From the NCBI GenBank assembly GCA_030746295.1, contig JASLMY010000060.1, forward strand, positions 1-21,252: DNA of 21,252 nt, given 5' to 3'. This stretch comes from Alphaproteobacteria bacterium (GTDB taxonomy: Bacteria; Pseudomonadota; Alphaproteobacteria; GCA-2731375). Each line of letters begins with the position of its first letter. Positions within the stretch are counted from its first letter, which is position 1. The translations under genes and the position numbers were made by a program. Positions 13,945-20,495 of this stretch are shown piece after piece. The notes below the pieces were generated by a model, which had not been told where the DNA came from, ran no database searches, and was given only the letters and a program-made list of their open reading frames with translations.

Positions 13945-14856
13945 GTGGGACGGTTCGCTACGCCGGCAAGCGCTCTCTATGGGGTGCGCTTGCGCGGCGC
14001 CTTGTTGGCGTTCCTGTTCGTTCTTGGTGTCCAATCGCCAGCGGCGACAGCTAGCGACGTCTTGCAACGCGGGGAGTACCTCGTTCGGGCGGCCGGCTGC
14101 ATGGGTTGTCACACGGACAAGAAGGGTAACGGAAAACCGTTTGCGGGAGGACGCGGAATAAGAACCCCATTCGGGGTTTACTACAGCCCTAATATTACCG
14201 GCGACAAGGAAACCGGAATTGGGACCTGGAGTGATGAGGAATTCTTACGTGCGTTGAGGGATGGTGTAAGGCCGGATGGGTCGGATTATTTTCCGGTATT
14301 TCCATACACGTCCTATACCAAGATACGCAAGAAGGATGCGCTCGCCATGAAGGCGTATCTTTTCTCGTTGACGCCGGTAATAAGTAAAAATCGAGATCAT
14401 GACGTAATCACACCATTCGGTTGGCGGTGGCCAATGACATTTTGGAAGTTTTTATATTTTGATGCCAGTGAATTCGTCGTTGATGATAGCCAGGACGACG
14501 AATTCAACCGGGGCGCCTATCTCGTCAACGCCCTGACTCATTGCGGCGAGTGCCACACACCGCGCAACTTCGCCGGCGCCCTGGACCGGGACCTGTGGAT
14601 GGCCGGCACCGAAGACGGCCCGGAGGGCGATGCCGCGCCCAACATCACACCGGCGCAAGCGACCGGCCTCGGATGGACGATCGAGCAGCTCTCCTTTTTC
14701 CTGAAGACCGGCACCAAGCCGGATTGGGAGAGCGCTGAGGGCGTCATGGGCGAAGCGGTGGCGGACAGCTACAAACATCTCACGCCGGATGATATTCGCG
14801 CCATCGCGCGCTACATCAACATGCTGCCGGCCATCGAGAATCACATCGGCGGGTAA
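13945..14856 (+). CDS. Diheme cytochrome c, alcohol/gluconate-dehydrogenase cytochrome subunit-like
   Basis: This 303-residue periplasmic cytochrome has two heme motifs, C52-M-G-C-H56 and C200-G-E-C-H204. The surrounding blocks (RGEYLVRAAGC, KPFAGGRGI.TPFGVYYSPNITGDKETGIG, FPYTSYTKI...ALAMKAYLFSL, RGAYLVNALTHCGECHTPRNFAG) match the cytochrome subunit of membrane dehydrogenases, which usually has three hemes; the third domain is absent here. The start is uncertain: GTG at 13945 gives the longest form, while GTG at 13984 gives a tidier signal peptide (VRLRGALLAFLFVLG...ATAS); neither has a clear ribosome site. No dehydrogenase partner is nearby. Base composition changes sharply inside the gene: about 46% GC over 14161-14460 by hand count against about 68% over 14521-14700. 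The stop is 9 bp from the convergent DapA-like gene. Confidence 0.88.
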   Translation: MGRFATPASALYGVRLRGALLAFLFVLGVQSPAATASDVLQRGEYLVRAAGCMGCHTDKKGNGKPFAGGRGIRTPFGVYYSPNITGDKETGIGTWSDEEFLRALRDGVRPDGSDYFPVFPYTSYTKIRKKDALAMKAYLFSLTPVISKNRDHDVITPFGWRWPMTFWKFLYFDASEFVVDDSQDDEFNRGAYLVNALTHCGECHTPRNFAGALDRDLWMAGTEDGPEGDAAPNITPAQATGLGWTIEQLSFFLKTGTKPDWESAEGVMGEAVADSYKHLTPDDIRAIARYINMLPAIENHIGG

Positions 14857-14865
14857 GCGTCGCCG

Positions 14866-15798
14866 TCAGCCGGCCCAACGGAGTGCCAGGGGGGCGGCCT
14901 GGCGCACAAGCGCCAGGAGGCTGGCGCGCGTCGCCGCGTCGAGGGGGGCGAGCGGGTGGCGCACGGCCTCCGACTTGATGACGCCGCCCTCGGCCATTAC
15001 CGCCTTGGTGGCGCGGAGCCCGCACTGCCGGTTCTCGAAATTGATCAGCGGCAGGATTTCTGCATAGGCCTCGGCCGCGTCGTCGGCTCGGCCCTCGCGG
15101 TGGTGCGTCAGCACCAGCTTGATGAGGTCCGGCAGCATCGCGCTCGGTATAGTACCGGTGGCGCCGGCATCGAGGTCGGCCATGAGCGTAATCCCCTCCT
15201 CGCCGTCGAAGGGGCCGGCGATCGCATCGCCGCCAGCCCGGATCAGGGCTCGGAGCTTGGCCGCGGTTCCGGGCACCTCGATCTTGAAATAGCGCACGAG
15301 CGGCACCTCGGCCGCGAGGCGGGCGAGGAACGCGACCGAGAGGGCAACCCCGCTCAAGGGCGCGTCCTGCAGCATGATCGGGATCTGGGCCGCCTCGGCG
15401 ACCCGGGCGAAGTGCGCGACGATGCCGTCCTCGTCGGCCTTGAGGCCGGTGCCGTGATAGGGCGGCATCAGCATCAGCATGGCGGCCCCGGCCGCCGCCG
15501 CCTTGCCCGCTCGCTCGGCCGCGAGCCGGGTGCTGAAATGGCTGCAGGTGACAATCACCGGCACCCGGCCGGCGAGGTGGCCGAGGCAGAGATCGAGGAG
15601 TGTGTCGCGCTCGGCGTCCGAGAGCAGGAATTGCTCGGAATAGTTGGCCAGGATGCAGATGCCGTCGACGCCCTGGTCGACCATGCAGTCCAGTACCCGG
15701 CGCTGCCCATCCAGGTCGAGATCGCCCGCCTCGGTGAACGGCGTCGGCGCGATCGGGAAGACGCCCGAATAGGGCTCGGCCGCGGAAAGATCGGTCAC
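14866..15798 (-). CDS. DapA/N-acetylneuraminate-lyase-family aldolase-like protein
   Basis: This 310-residue TIM-barrel protein of the class I Schiff-base lyase family would act on a 2-keto acid or aldehyde. The N-terminal strand GVFPIAPTPFTEAGDLDLDG and the Schiff-base lysine K172 (VRYFKIEVPG) are clear. Other dihydrodipicolinate synthase residues are changed: the GTTGE loop reads ANYSE (51-55), the tyrosine of YNVP is replaced by D145 (LQDAPLSG), and the YY pair is YH (114-115). It is therefore not a lysine-biosynthesis DapA and its reaction is unknown. It starts with GTG, whose bases overlap the stop of the FAD/GcvT-type dehydrogenase gene (GTGA), so the two are translationally coupled and probably act in sequence. 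The dehydrogenase would release an amine or aldehyde product upstream of this step; that order is inference. Confidence 0.88.
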   Translation of the reverse strand: MTDLSAAEPYSGVFPIAPTPFTEAGDLDLDGQRRVLDCMVDQGVDGICILANYSEQFLLSDAERDTLLDLCLGHLAGRVPVIVTCSHFSTRLAAERAGKAAAAGAAMLMLMPPYHGTGLKADEDGIVAHFARVAEAAQIPIMLQDAPLSGVALSVAFLARLAAEVPLVRYFKIEVPGTAAKLRALIRAGGDAIAGPFDGEEGITLMADLDAGATGTIPSAMLPDLIKLVLTHHREGRADDAAEAYAEILPLINFENRQCGLRATKAVMAEGGVIKSEAVRHPLAPLDAATRASLLALVRQAAPLALRWAG

Positions 15799-18242
15799 GA
15801 TGGGTTCCTCCGCTTTTCCACTTCCGCTCGCATGCGCCGACCCTCTGGATCGAAGACGGCCGCAAGGGAGACCGTGGCGGCATATCTGCGGCCGGCGATG
15901 TCGATCTCGACCGTGCTGCCGTCGAGGTCACCAGATCCAGAGGCCCCGACGTAGCCTAGCGCCAGCGGCTTGCCGACGCGGTAGCCGTAGGCGGCCGAGG
16001 TCGTCAGGCCGACGATCCGCCCGTCCTGGTAGATCGGCTCGTTGCCGAGTGGCACCGCCGCCGGGCCTTCGAAGACCATCGTCACCATGGTCGATTTGGC
16101 GCCCGCGTCCCGACGGCGCAGCAGCGCCTCGCGGCCGATGAAGTCGGTTTCCCAGGCGACGGCGAAGGTGGTGCCGGCCTCGATCGGTGTCGTGTCGCCG
16201 TCGAGATCGGCGCCCATGGCGAGGAAACGCTTCTCGATCCGCATCGCCGTCTGGGCATAGAGGCCCGCGGGGCGGGCACCCGCCTCATGCAGCGCGGCAA
16301 AGAGCTTCGGCGCGTCGCCGGCCCGGCAGGTCAGCTCCCAACCAGCCTCACCGATGTAAGAGAGCCGCGCCGCGCGGACAGGGACGCCGCCGATCTCGGC
16401 CTCGCCGTGGCGGAAGTAGGCGATCTCGTCGAGATCCCGGGCGCCGAGGTCCGCGGCGATGGCCGGCGCTTTCGGCCCCATCAGGGCCAGCACCGCGTAG
16501 ACCTCGGTCTCGTCCCGAAGCGTCACCCGCTCGCCGTCCTTCATATGACGACGGAGCCAGGCGAGGTCGCGCTTCACAGCGCTCGTGCCGACATAGAGGC
16601 GGTAACGCTCCGGTCCGAGGCGCAGCGCCGTCAGGTCGCTCTCGAAGCCGCCGTCCTGGTTCAGCATCGCGGTGTAGACGACGTGGCCGGGCTCGCGGCC
16701 CATGTCGTTGGCACAGACGCGGTTCAACAGCGCCTCGGCATCCGGCCCCTCGACCAGGATCTTGCCGAAGGTCGACTGGTCGAAGGTCGCCGCTTGCTCG
16801 TGCGCGGCCCTGACCTCGGCGCCGACCGCGTCGAACCAGGCGGGGCGGCCGAAGCCGAGTTCTGGCACGCCCTCGGCGCCGAAGTAGAGCGGCCGTTCCC
16901 AGCCGTAGACCTGGCCGAGGTGGCCCTTGGCCGCGCGCCATTCGTTAGCCAGAGGCGAGGTCCGCAAGTGCCGCGCCGTCGTCATCTGCCGGCCCGGATG
17001 GCTCAGCTCGTAGTGGCTCCCCAGGATCTCCGGAACTCTGGCCGACAGGGCCTCGACCGAGTTCCAGCAGTCGGGAAAACGCTTCGGGTCGGCCTCCGGC
17101 AGGTCGTTCGGGGTGCGGCCGTTGACGATGCAATGGGCCAGCGCCATGCCGGCGCCACCGCCGCTGGCGACACCGACCGAGTTCATCCCGCAGCCGAGGA
17201 AGAAGCCGCGTGTCTCCGCTGCCTCGCCCAACAGGAACGCGCCGTCGGGGGTGAAGCTTTCCGGCCCGTTAAGCAGCATGCGGACCTCGGCCGTCTCCAG
17301 CACCGGCAGGCGGTGCAGCGCGTTCTGCATCATCGGCTCGAAGTGGTCCCAATCCTCGGGCAGGAGCTGGAAGGCGAAACCCTCGCCCAGGCGGTCGGGG
17401 TCGATCGGCTTTCCCATCGGCTCGAAAGCGCCGACCAGCAGGCCTTGGGATTCGTCGCGGATATAAAGGTGGCTGTCGTGATCAGAGAGCGAGGGCAGTG
17501 GCCGCTCGGCCCCTGGCACCGGCTTGGTCAAGAGGTAGAAGTGCTCGCAAGGCCAGACCGGCACGGCGACGCCGGCCATGGCGGCGACCCGGCGGCTCCA
17601 GAGTCCGGTGCAGAGCGCGACGGCATCGCAGTGGACGACGCCCCGATCGGTCTCGACGCCGACGACCCGTCCGCCCTCGGTGAGGATGCCGGTGACGGCT
17701 GTCTCCTCGAAGACCTTGGCGCCGTGGGCGCGCGCGCCTCTGACGAGGGCGGCGCAGAGGTCGGATGGGCTGACCCGGCCGTCGTCCGGCGACCAGACGG
17801 CGCCGATAACGTCCGACGCGTTCATCAGCGGCCAGCGCTCGTGCGCCTCCTCGGTCGATATCGTCTCGGCCCGGACCCCAAAGGCGTCGGACAGCGCCTT
17901 CTGCCGGCCGATGTGGATCAGCCGGTCCTCGTTGGTGGCGATCGACAGCGAGCCCCGATTGATCCAACCGGTGGACTGCCCGGTCTCGGCCTCCAGCTCG
18001 GCATAAAGGCGGACGCTGTAGCGGATCAGATCCGTGAGGTTGCGGCTGGAGCGAAGCGCCCTGACCTGCGCTGCCGAGTGCCAGGTGGTGCCCGAGGTAA
18101 GTTGGTTTCGCTCCAGGAGGACCGCGTCCGAGGCGCCGAGCTTGGCCAGGTGATAGAGCGTCGAGCAGCCCATGACGCCGCCGCCGATGACGACGACGGA
18201 GGCGTGGCGCGGCAGTTCGGGAATCGTCGCAGGCTGGTTCAT
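15795..18242 (-). CDS. FAD-dependent dehydrogenase with GcvT domain (dimethylglycine/sarcosine dehydrogenase-like)
   Basis: This 815-residue two-domain protein has a DAO-type flavin oxidoreductase (about 1-400) fused to a glycine-cleavage T-protein-like folate domain (about 430-815). The dinucleotide fold is VVVIGGGVMGCSTLYHLAKLG, with the GG-x-x-G turn at 20-25. TTWHSA at 52-57 contains H55, the position of the covalently bound FAD histidine in dimethylglycine and sarcosine dehydrogenases. Such enzymes demethylate N-methyl amines and pass the C1 unit to tetrahydrofolate. The ATG at 18242 (MNQPATIPELPRHASVV) is chosen because the fold begins just after; the open frame upstream to 18608 runs into the divergent gene and has no homologous features. 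Its stop overlaps the GTG of the DapA-like gene. The exact amine is unknown. A perfect 8-bp inverted repeat lies in the divergent promoter region upstream. Confidence 0.92.
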   Translation of the reverse strand: MNQPATIPELPRHASVVVIGGGVMGCSTLYHLAKLGASDAVLLERNQLTSGTTWHSAAQVRALRSSRNLTDLIRYSVRLYAELEAETGQSTGWINRGSLSIATNEDRLIHIGRQKALSDAFGVRAETISTEEAHERWPLMNASDVIGAVWSPDDGRVSPSDLCAALVRGARAHGAKVFEETAVTGILTEGGRVVGVETDRGVVHCDAVALCTGLWSRRVAAMAGVAVPVWPCEHFYLLTKPVPGAERPLPSLSDHDSHLYIRDESQGLLVGAFEPMGKPIDPDRLGEGFAFQLLPEDWDHFEPMMQNALHRLPVLETAEVRMLLNGPESFTPDGAFLLGEAAETRGFFLGCGMNSVGVASGGGAGMALAHCIVNGRTPNDLPEADPKRFPDCWNSVEALSARVPEILGSHYELSHPGRQMTTARHLRTSPLANEWRAAKGHLGQVYGWERPLYFGAEGVPELGFGRPAWFDAVGAEVRAAHEQAATFDQSTFGKILVEGPDAEALLNRVCANDMGREPGHVVYTAMLNQDGGFESDLTALRLGPERYRLYVGTSAVKRDLAWLRRHMKDGERVTLRDETEVYAVLALMGPKAPAIAADLGARDLDEIAYFRHGEAEIGGVPVRAARLSYIGEAGWELTCRAGDAPKLFAALHEAGARPAGLYAQTAMRIEKRFLAMGADLDGDTTPIEAGTTFAVAWETDFIGREALLRRRDAGAKSTMVTMVFEGPAAVPLGNEPIYQDGRIVGLTTSAAYGYRVGKPLALGYVGASGSGDLDGSTVEIDIAGRRYAATVSLAAVFDPEGRRMRAEVEKRRNPS

Positions 18243-18302
18243 AACACCGGACAGTAGCCCGGCCGCGGCCGCGAGGTAAATCGGCTCGGACTGGCGGTGG
18301 AC

Positions 18303-18332
18303 GCCGTTCCGCGCTAACAGTTCGGGAACGGC
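18303..18332. promoter_or_regulatory. Inverted repeat between divergent genes, candidate operator
   Basis: GCCGTTCC (18303-18310) and GGAACGGC (18325-18332) form a perfect 8-bp inverted repeat with a 14-nt spacer. It lies in the 123-bp gap between the FAD/GcvT dehydrogenase (minus) and the Gfo/Idh gene (plus), 33 bp before the latter's ATG. Its position suits a dimeric repressor controlling both directions, but a hairpin in the leader is equally possible. No regulator gene is in the window. Confidence 0.45.
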
Positions 18333-18365
18333 AATCGACGGAAACGTAAAGGGGAGGGAAGAGAG

Positions 18366-19418
18366 ATGGCGGATGGGTCCATTCGGATCGGCCTGATCGG
18401 CGCCGGCGGCAACACGCGGCTGCGACACATACCGGGGTTCCAGGAGCAAGACGGCGTCGAGATCGTCGCGGTTGCCAATCGCTCCCGAGCCTCGGGGCAG
18501 CAGGTGGCGGACGAGTTCCAGATCCCCAAGGTCGCCGACGATTGGATGGAGATCCTCGAGGACGAGGGCGTCGACGCGGTCTGCATCGGCACCTGGCCCT
18601 ACATGCACTGCCCCATCACCCTGTCCGCCTTAAATGCCGGCAAGCATGTCCTCTGCGAGGCCAGGATGGCGCTGAACGCGGCCGAGGGACTGGACATGCT
18701 GGCTGCATCCCGCCGCCATCCCCGGCAAGTGGCGCAGATCGTGCCGGCGCCGCATACGCTGGCCTTCGATGCCACCATCGTCGAGATGATCGGTGCCGGC
18801 GAGATCGGCGACCTGATTGCCCTCGATGCCCGGATCACCGCCGGCAGCGACTTCCCCAATGCCGACTCTGCGGTGCACTGGCGTCAAGACCGTAACCTCT
18901 CCGGCAACAACGTCATGTCCATGGGCATCTGGTACGAGGCCATGATGCGCTGGGCCGGCCCGGCCCGCAGTATTTTCGCCGTTGGCCAGACGGTCGTGGA
19001 ACACCGGCGCGACGAGGCCGGGCATCGTGTCGCCATGGAGATCCCCGACCACATCGACGTCGTCGGCGAGATGGCGCAGGGCGGGCAGATGCGCTTCAAC
19101 GTCTCGACCGTCGTCGGCCAGGCGCCGGCCGAGGCCGACATCTGTATCTTCGGTACCGAGGGCACGTTGCGCTTGCTGCAGACCAAGGACGCGCCGATGG
19201 CGCTCTTCGCCGGCAAGCGCGGCGGCGATGCTCTCGCCGAGGTCGAGATCGATCCCGCCAAGCAAGGCGGCTGGCGGGTCGAGGAAGAATTCGTGAACGC
19301 CATCCGGGGTCTGGAGCCGGTCACTCACACCGACTTCCAGACCGGCGTCCGTTACATGCAGTGGACCGACGCCGTCGCCCACTCCTTCCGCACCGGCACG
19401 GCGGTCAGCCTGCCTTAA
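18366..19418 (+). CDS. Gfo/Idh/MocA-family oxidoreductase-like protein with variant active site
   Basis: This 350-residue protein has the N-terminal Rossmann fold of the Gfo/Idh/MocA family (IRIGLIGAGGNTRLRHIPGF, 6-25) and DAVCIGTWPYMHCPITLSALNAGKHVLCE (70-98). The family's EKP motif, whose lysine is catalytic in classical members, is here E98-A99-R100. The usual GxHxxD helix reads GIWYEAMMRW (187-196), so the active-site His is missing too. NAD(P) binding is likely, but classical sugar or inositol dehydrogenation is not supported. A GGGAGG purine run ends a few bases before the ATG, a strong ribosome site. It is transcribed divergently from the dehydrogenase-DapA-like pair and probably belongs to the same pathway. 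A short hairpin (TTGCCAC/GTGGTAA, 19424-19442) and the palindromic repeat follow its stop. Confidence 0.88.
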   Translation: MADGSIRIGLIGAGGNTRLRHIPGFQEQDGVEIVAVANRSRASGQQVADEFQIPKVADDWMEILEDEGVDAVCIGTWPYMHCPITLSALNAGKHVLCEARMALNAAEGLDMLAASRRHPRQVAQIVPAPHTLAFDATIVEMIGAGEIGDLIALDARITAGSDFPNADSAVHWRQDRNLSGNNVMSMGIWYEAMMRWAGPARSIFAVGQTVVEHRRDEAGHRVAMEIPDHIDVVGEMAQGGQMRFNVSTVVGQAPAEADICIFGTEGTLRLLQTKDAPMALFAGKRGGDALAEVEIDPAKQGGWRVEEEFVNAIRGLEPVTHTDFQTGVRYMQWTDAVAHSFRTGTAVSLP

Positions 19419-19472
19419 CGTTGTTGCCACTTTTCGTGGTAATGGCCGAGCCACCCGCCCCCCGGCTTGCGT

Positions 19473-19547
19473 CGTCATTGCGAGTGAGCGAAGCGAGCGT
19501 GGCAATCTAGACTGGATCGCCGCGGCGCTAGGCGCCTCGCAATGACG
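19473..19547. repeat. Dispersed palindromic repeat, copy 2 (well preserved)
   Basis: The 75-bp element has perfect 12-bp inverted ends: CGTCATTGCGAG at 19473-19484 and CTCGCAATGACG at 19536-19547. Inner blocks GAGCGAAGCGAGCG, GCAATCTAG and CTGGATCGCCGC recur in copy 1 at 2876-2960. It fills the gap between the convergent Gfo/Idh and ABC ATPase genes. The CGTCATTGCGAG...CTCGCAATGACG type is widespread among bacterial intergenic palindromes; it carries no coding frame and probably moves or spreads by a REP/MITE-like route. Confidence 0.85.
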
Positions 19548-19578
19548 CCGCCAGGGGCCGGGCGACAACGCTTGCGCG

Positions 19579-20484
19579 CTACCCGCCGCCATCCTCGTGC
19601 GGCGTCAGGGTGGCCCAGCTCTGGGGGTGAGTGAGCTCGAAGTCGCGGACGTGCTGCCGGTATTCGGGATCGAAGGCCTGCAGGCGAATGCCCTGCACCA
19701 TCTCGCCGAAGTCGGCGGTCGCCTTCGCCGACGGCCCGGCGGCGGTGCCCATGCGGCGCAGCGGCTGGTCGAGGACGATCTTGGCGCCCCGGTCCGCCGG
19801 GATCTCGTCGCGGTCGTCGGTATAGTACTGCGACAGCGCCACCAGACGGGTGCCGAGATAGACCGCCTCCTCCAAATCGTGCGTGACGAAGAAGATCGTC
19901 ATCTCGAACTCCTCCCACATCTCCAGGAGGAAGAGCTGCATGCTCTCGCGGGTGCCGGGGTCGAGGGCCGAGAAGGGCTCGTCCATGCAGAGGATGGTCG
20001 GCTTCTGGATCAGCGCCTGGCCGATCGCGATCCGCTGGCGCTGACCGCCCGAGAGCTGGTGCGGCAGCTTGTCGGCATGGCCGGCCATGTCGGCCTTCTC
20101 CAGCACCGCCATCGCCTCCTCGACATAGTCCTTGCGCCGAGCCGGCCATTGCCAGGGCCAGAGCGAGAGGCGCCGGCCGACCAGCACGTTCTCCAGCGCC
20201 GAGAGATGGGGGAAGAGCGAATAGTGCTGATAGACGACGCCGCGGTCGGTCGAGGGGGCGGTAAAGACCCGGCCCTCGACCAGGATCTCGCCCGAGAGCG
20301 GCCGGTCCTGGCCGATGATGATCCTGAGCAGGCTGGACTTGCCGCAGCCCGACGGGCCGACGACGGTGACGAACTCGCCCGCCTGGACCGACAGATCGAG
20401 GTTGTCCAGCACGATTCTGTCGCCGAAGCCCTGGTAGAGGTCCTGGACGTGCAGGACGCTGCTGTCGCGGAATCGGTCGGGCAC
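19579..20484 (-). CDS. ABC transporter ATP-binding protein, nitrate/sulfonate/taurine-type
   Basis: This 301-residue ATPase would power a substrate-binding-protein-dependent importer. Motifs: Walker A GPSGCGKSS (43-51), Q-loop Q86 (VVYQHYSLFP), signature LSGGQ (144-148), Walker B ILCMDEP (164-170), D-loop SALD and switch H202 (FVTHDLEEA). The closest general type is TauB/SsuB/NrtD. A C-terminal extension of about 70 residues beyond the usual end (from about 230) is longer than in typical SsuB. The GTG at 20484 is chosen because GAGG lies 6 nt upstream and the ABC fold begins at SSVLHVQDL; the open frame runs on to 21102 only as a shadow of the permease. It starts 11 bp after the permease stop, in one operon. 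The substrate is unknown; no binding-protein gene is inside the window. Confidence 0.93.
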   Translation of the reverse strand: MPDRFRDSSVLHVQDLYQGFGDRIVLDNLDLSVQAGEFVTVVGPSGCGKSSLLRIIIGQDRPLSGEILVEGRVFTAPSTDRGVVYQHYSLFPHLSALENVLVGRRLSLWPWQWPARRKDYVEEAMAVLEKADMAGHADKLPHQLSGGQRQRIAIGQALIQKPTILCMDEPFSALDPGTRESMQLFLLEMWEEFEMTIFFVTHDLEEAVYLGTRLVALSQYYTDDRDEIPADRGAKIVLDQPLRRMGTAAGPSAKATADFGEMVQGIRLQAFDPEYRQHVRDFELTHPQSWATLTPHEDGGG

Positions 20485-20495
20485 GGGGGGCCTCG

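Noticed and set aside
14866..15798. Lysine-biosynthesis dihydrodipicolinate synthase (dapA)
   Set aside because: The Thr-Thr and Tyr catalytic positions are replaced and the gene is coupled to an amine dehydrogenase, so the name would mislead.
16287..18257. A 656-codon open frame on the plus strand
   Set aside because: It is an antisense shadow of the dehydrogenase gene, rich in Arg/Gly/Asp with no recognisable motifs; long antisense frames are expected at this GC content.
15795..18608. Very long reading frame extending the FAD/GcvT dehydrogenase upstream to 18608
   Set aside because: The extra 122 codons run antisense through the start of the Gfo/Idh gene and contain no family features; the fold starts right after the ATG at 18242.
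19424..19442. Hairpin TTGCCAC-TTTTC-GTGGTAA after the Gfo/Idh stop
   Set aside because: Not followed by a T-run and has one G-T pair; it may help termination but is not a convincing intrinsic terminator.
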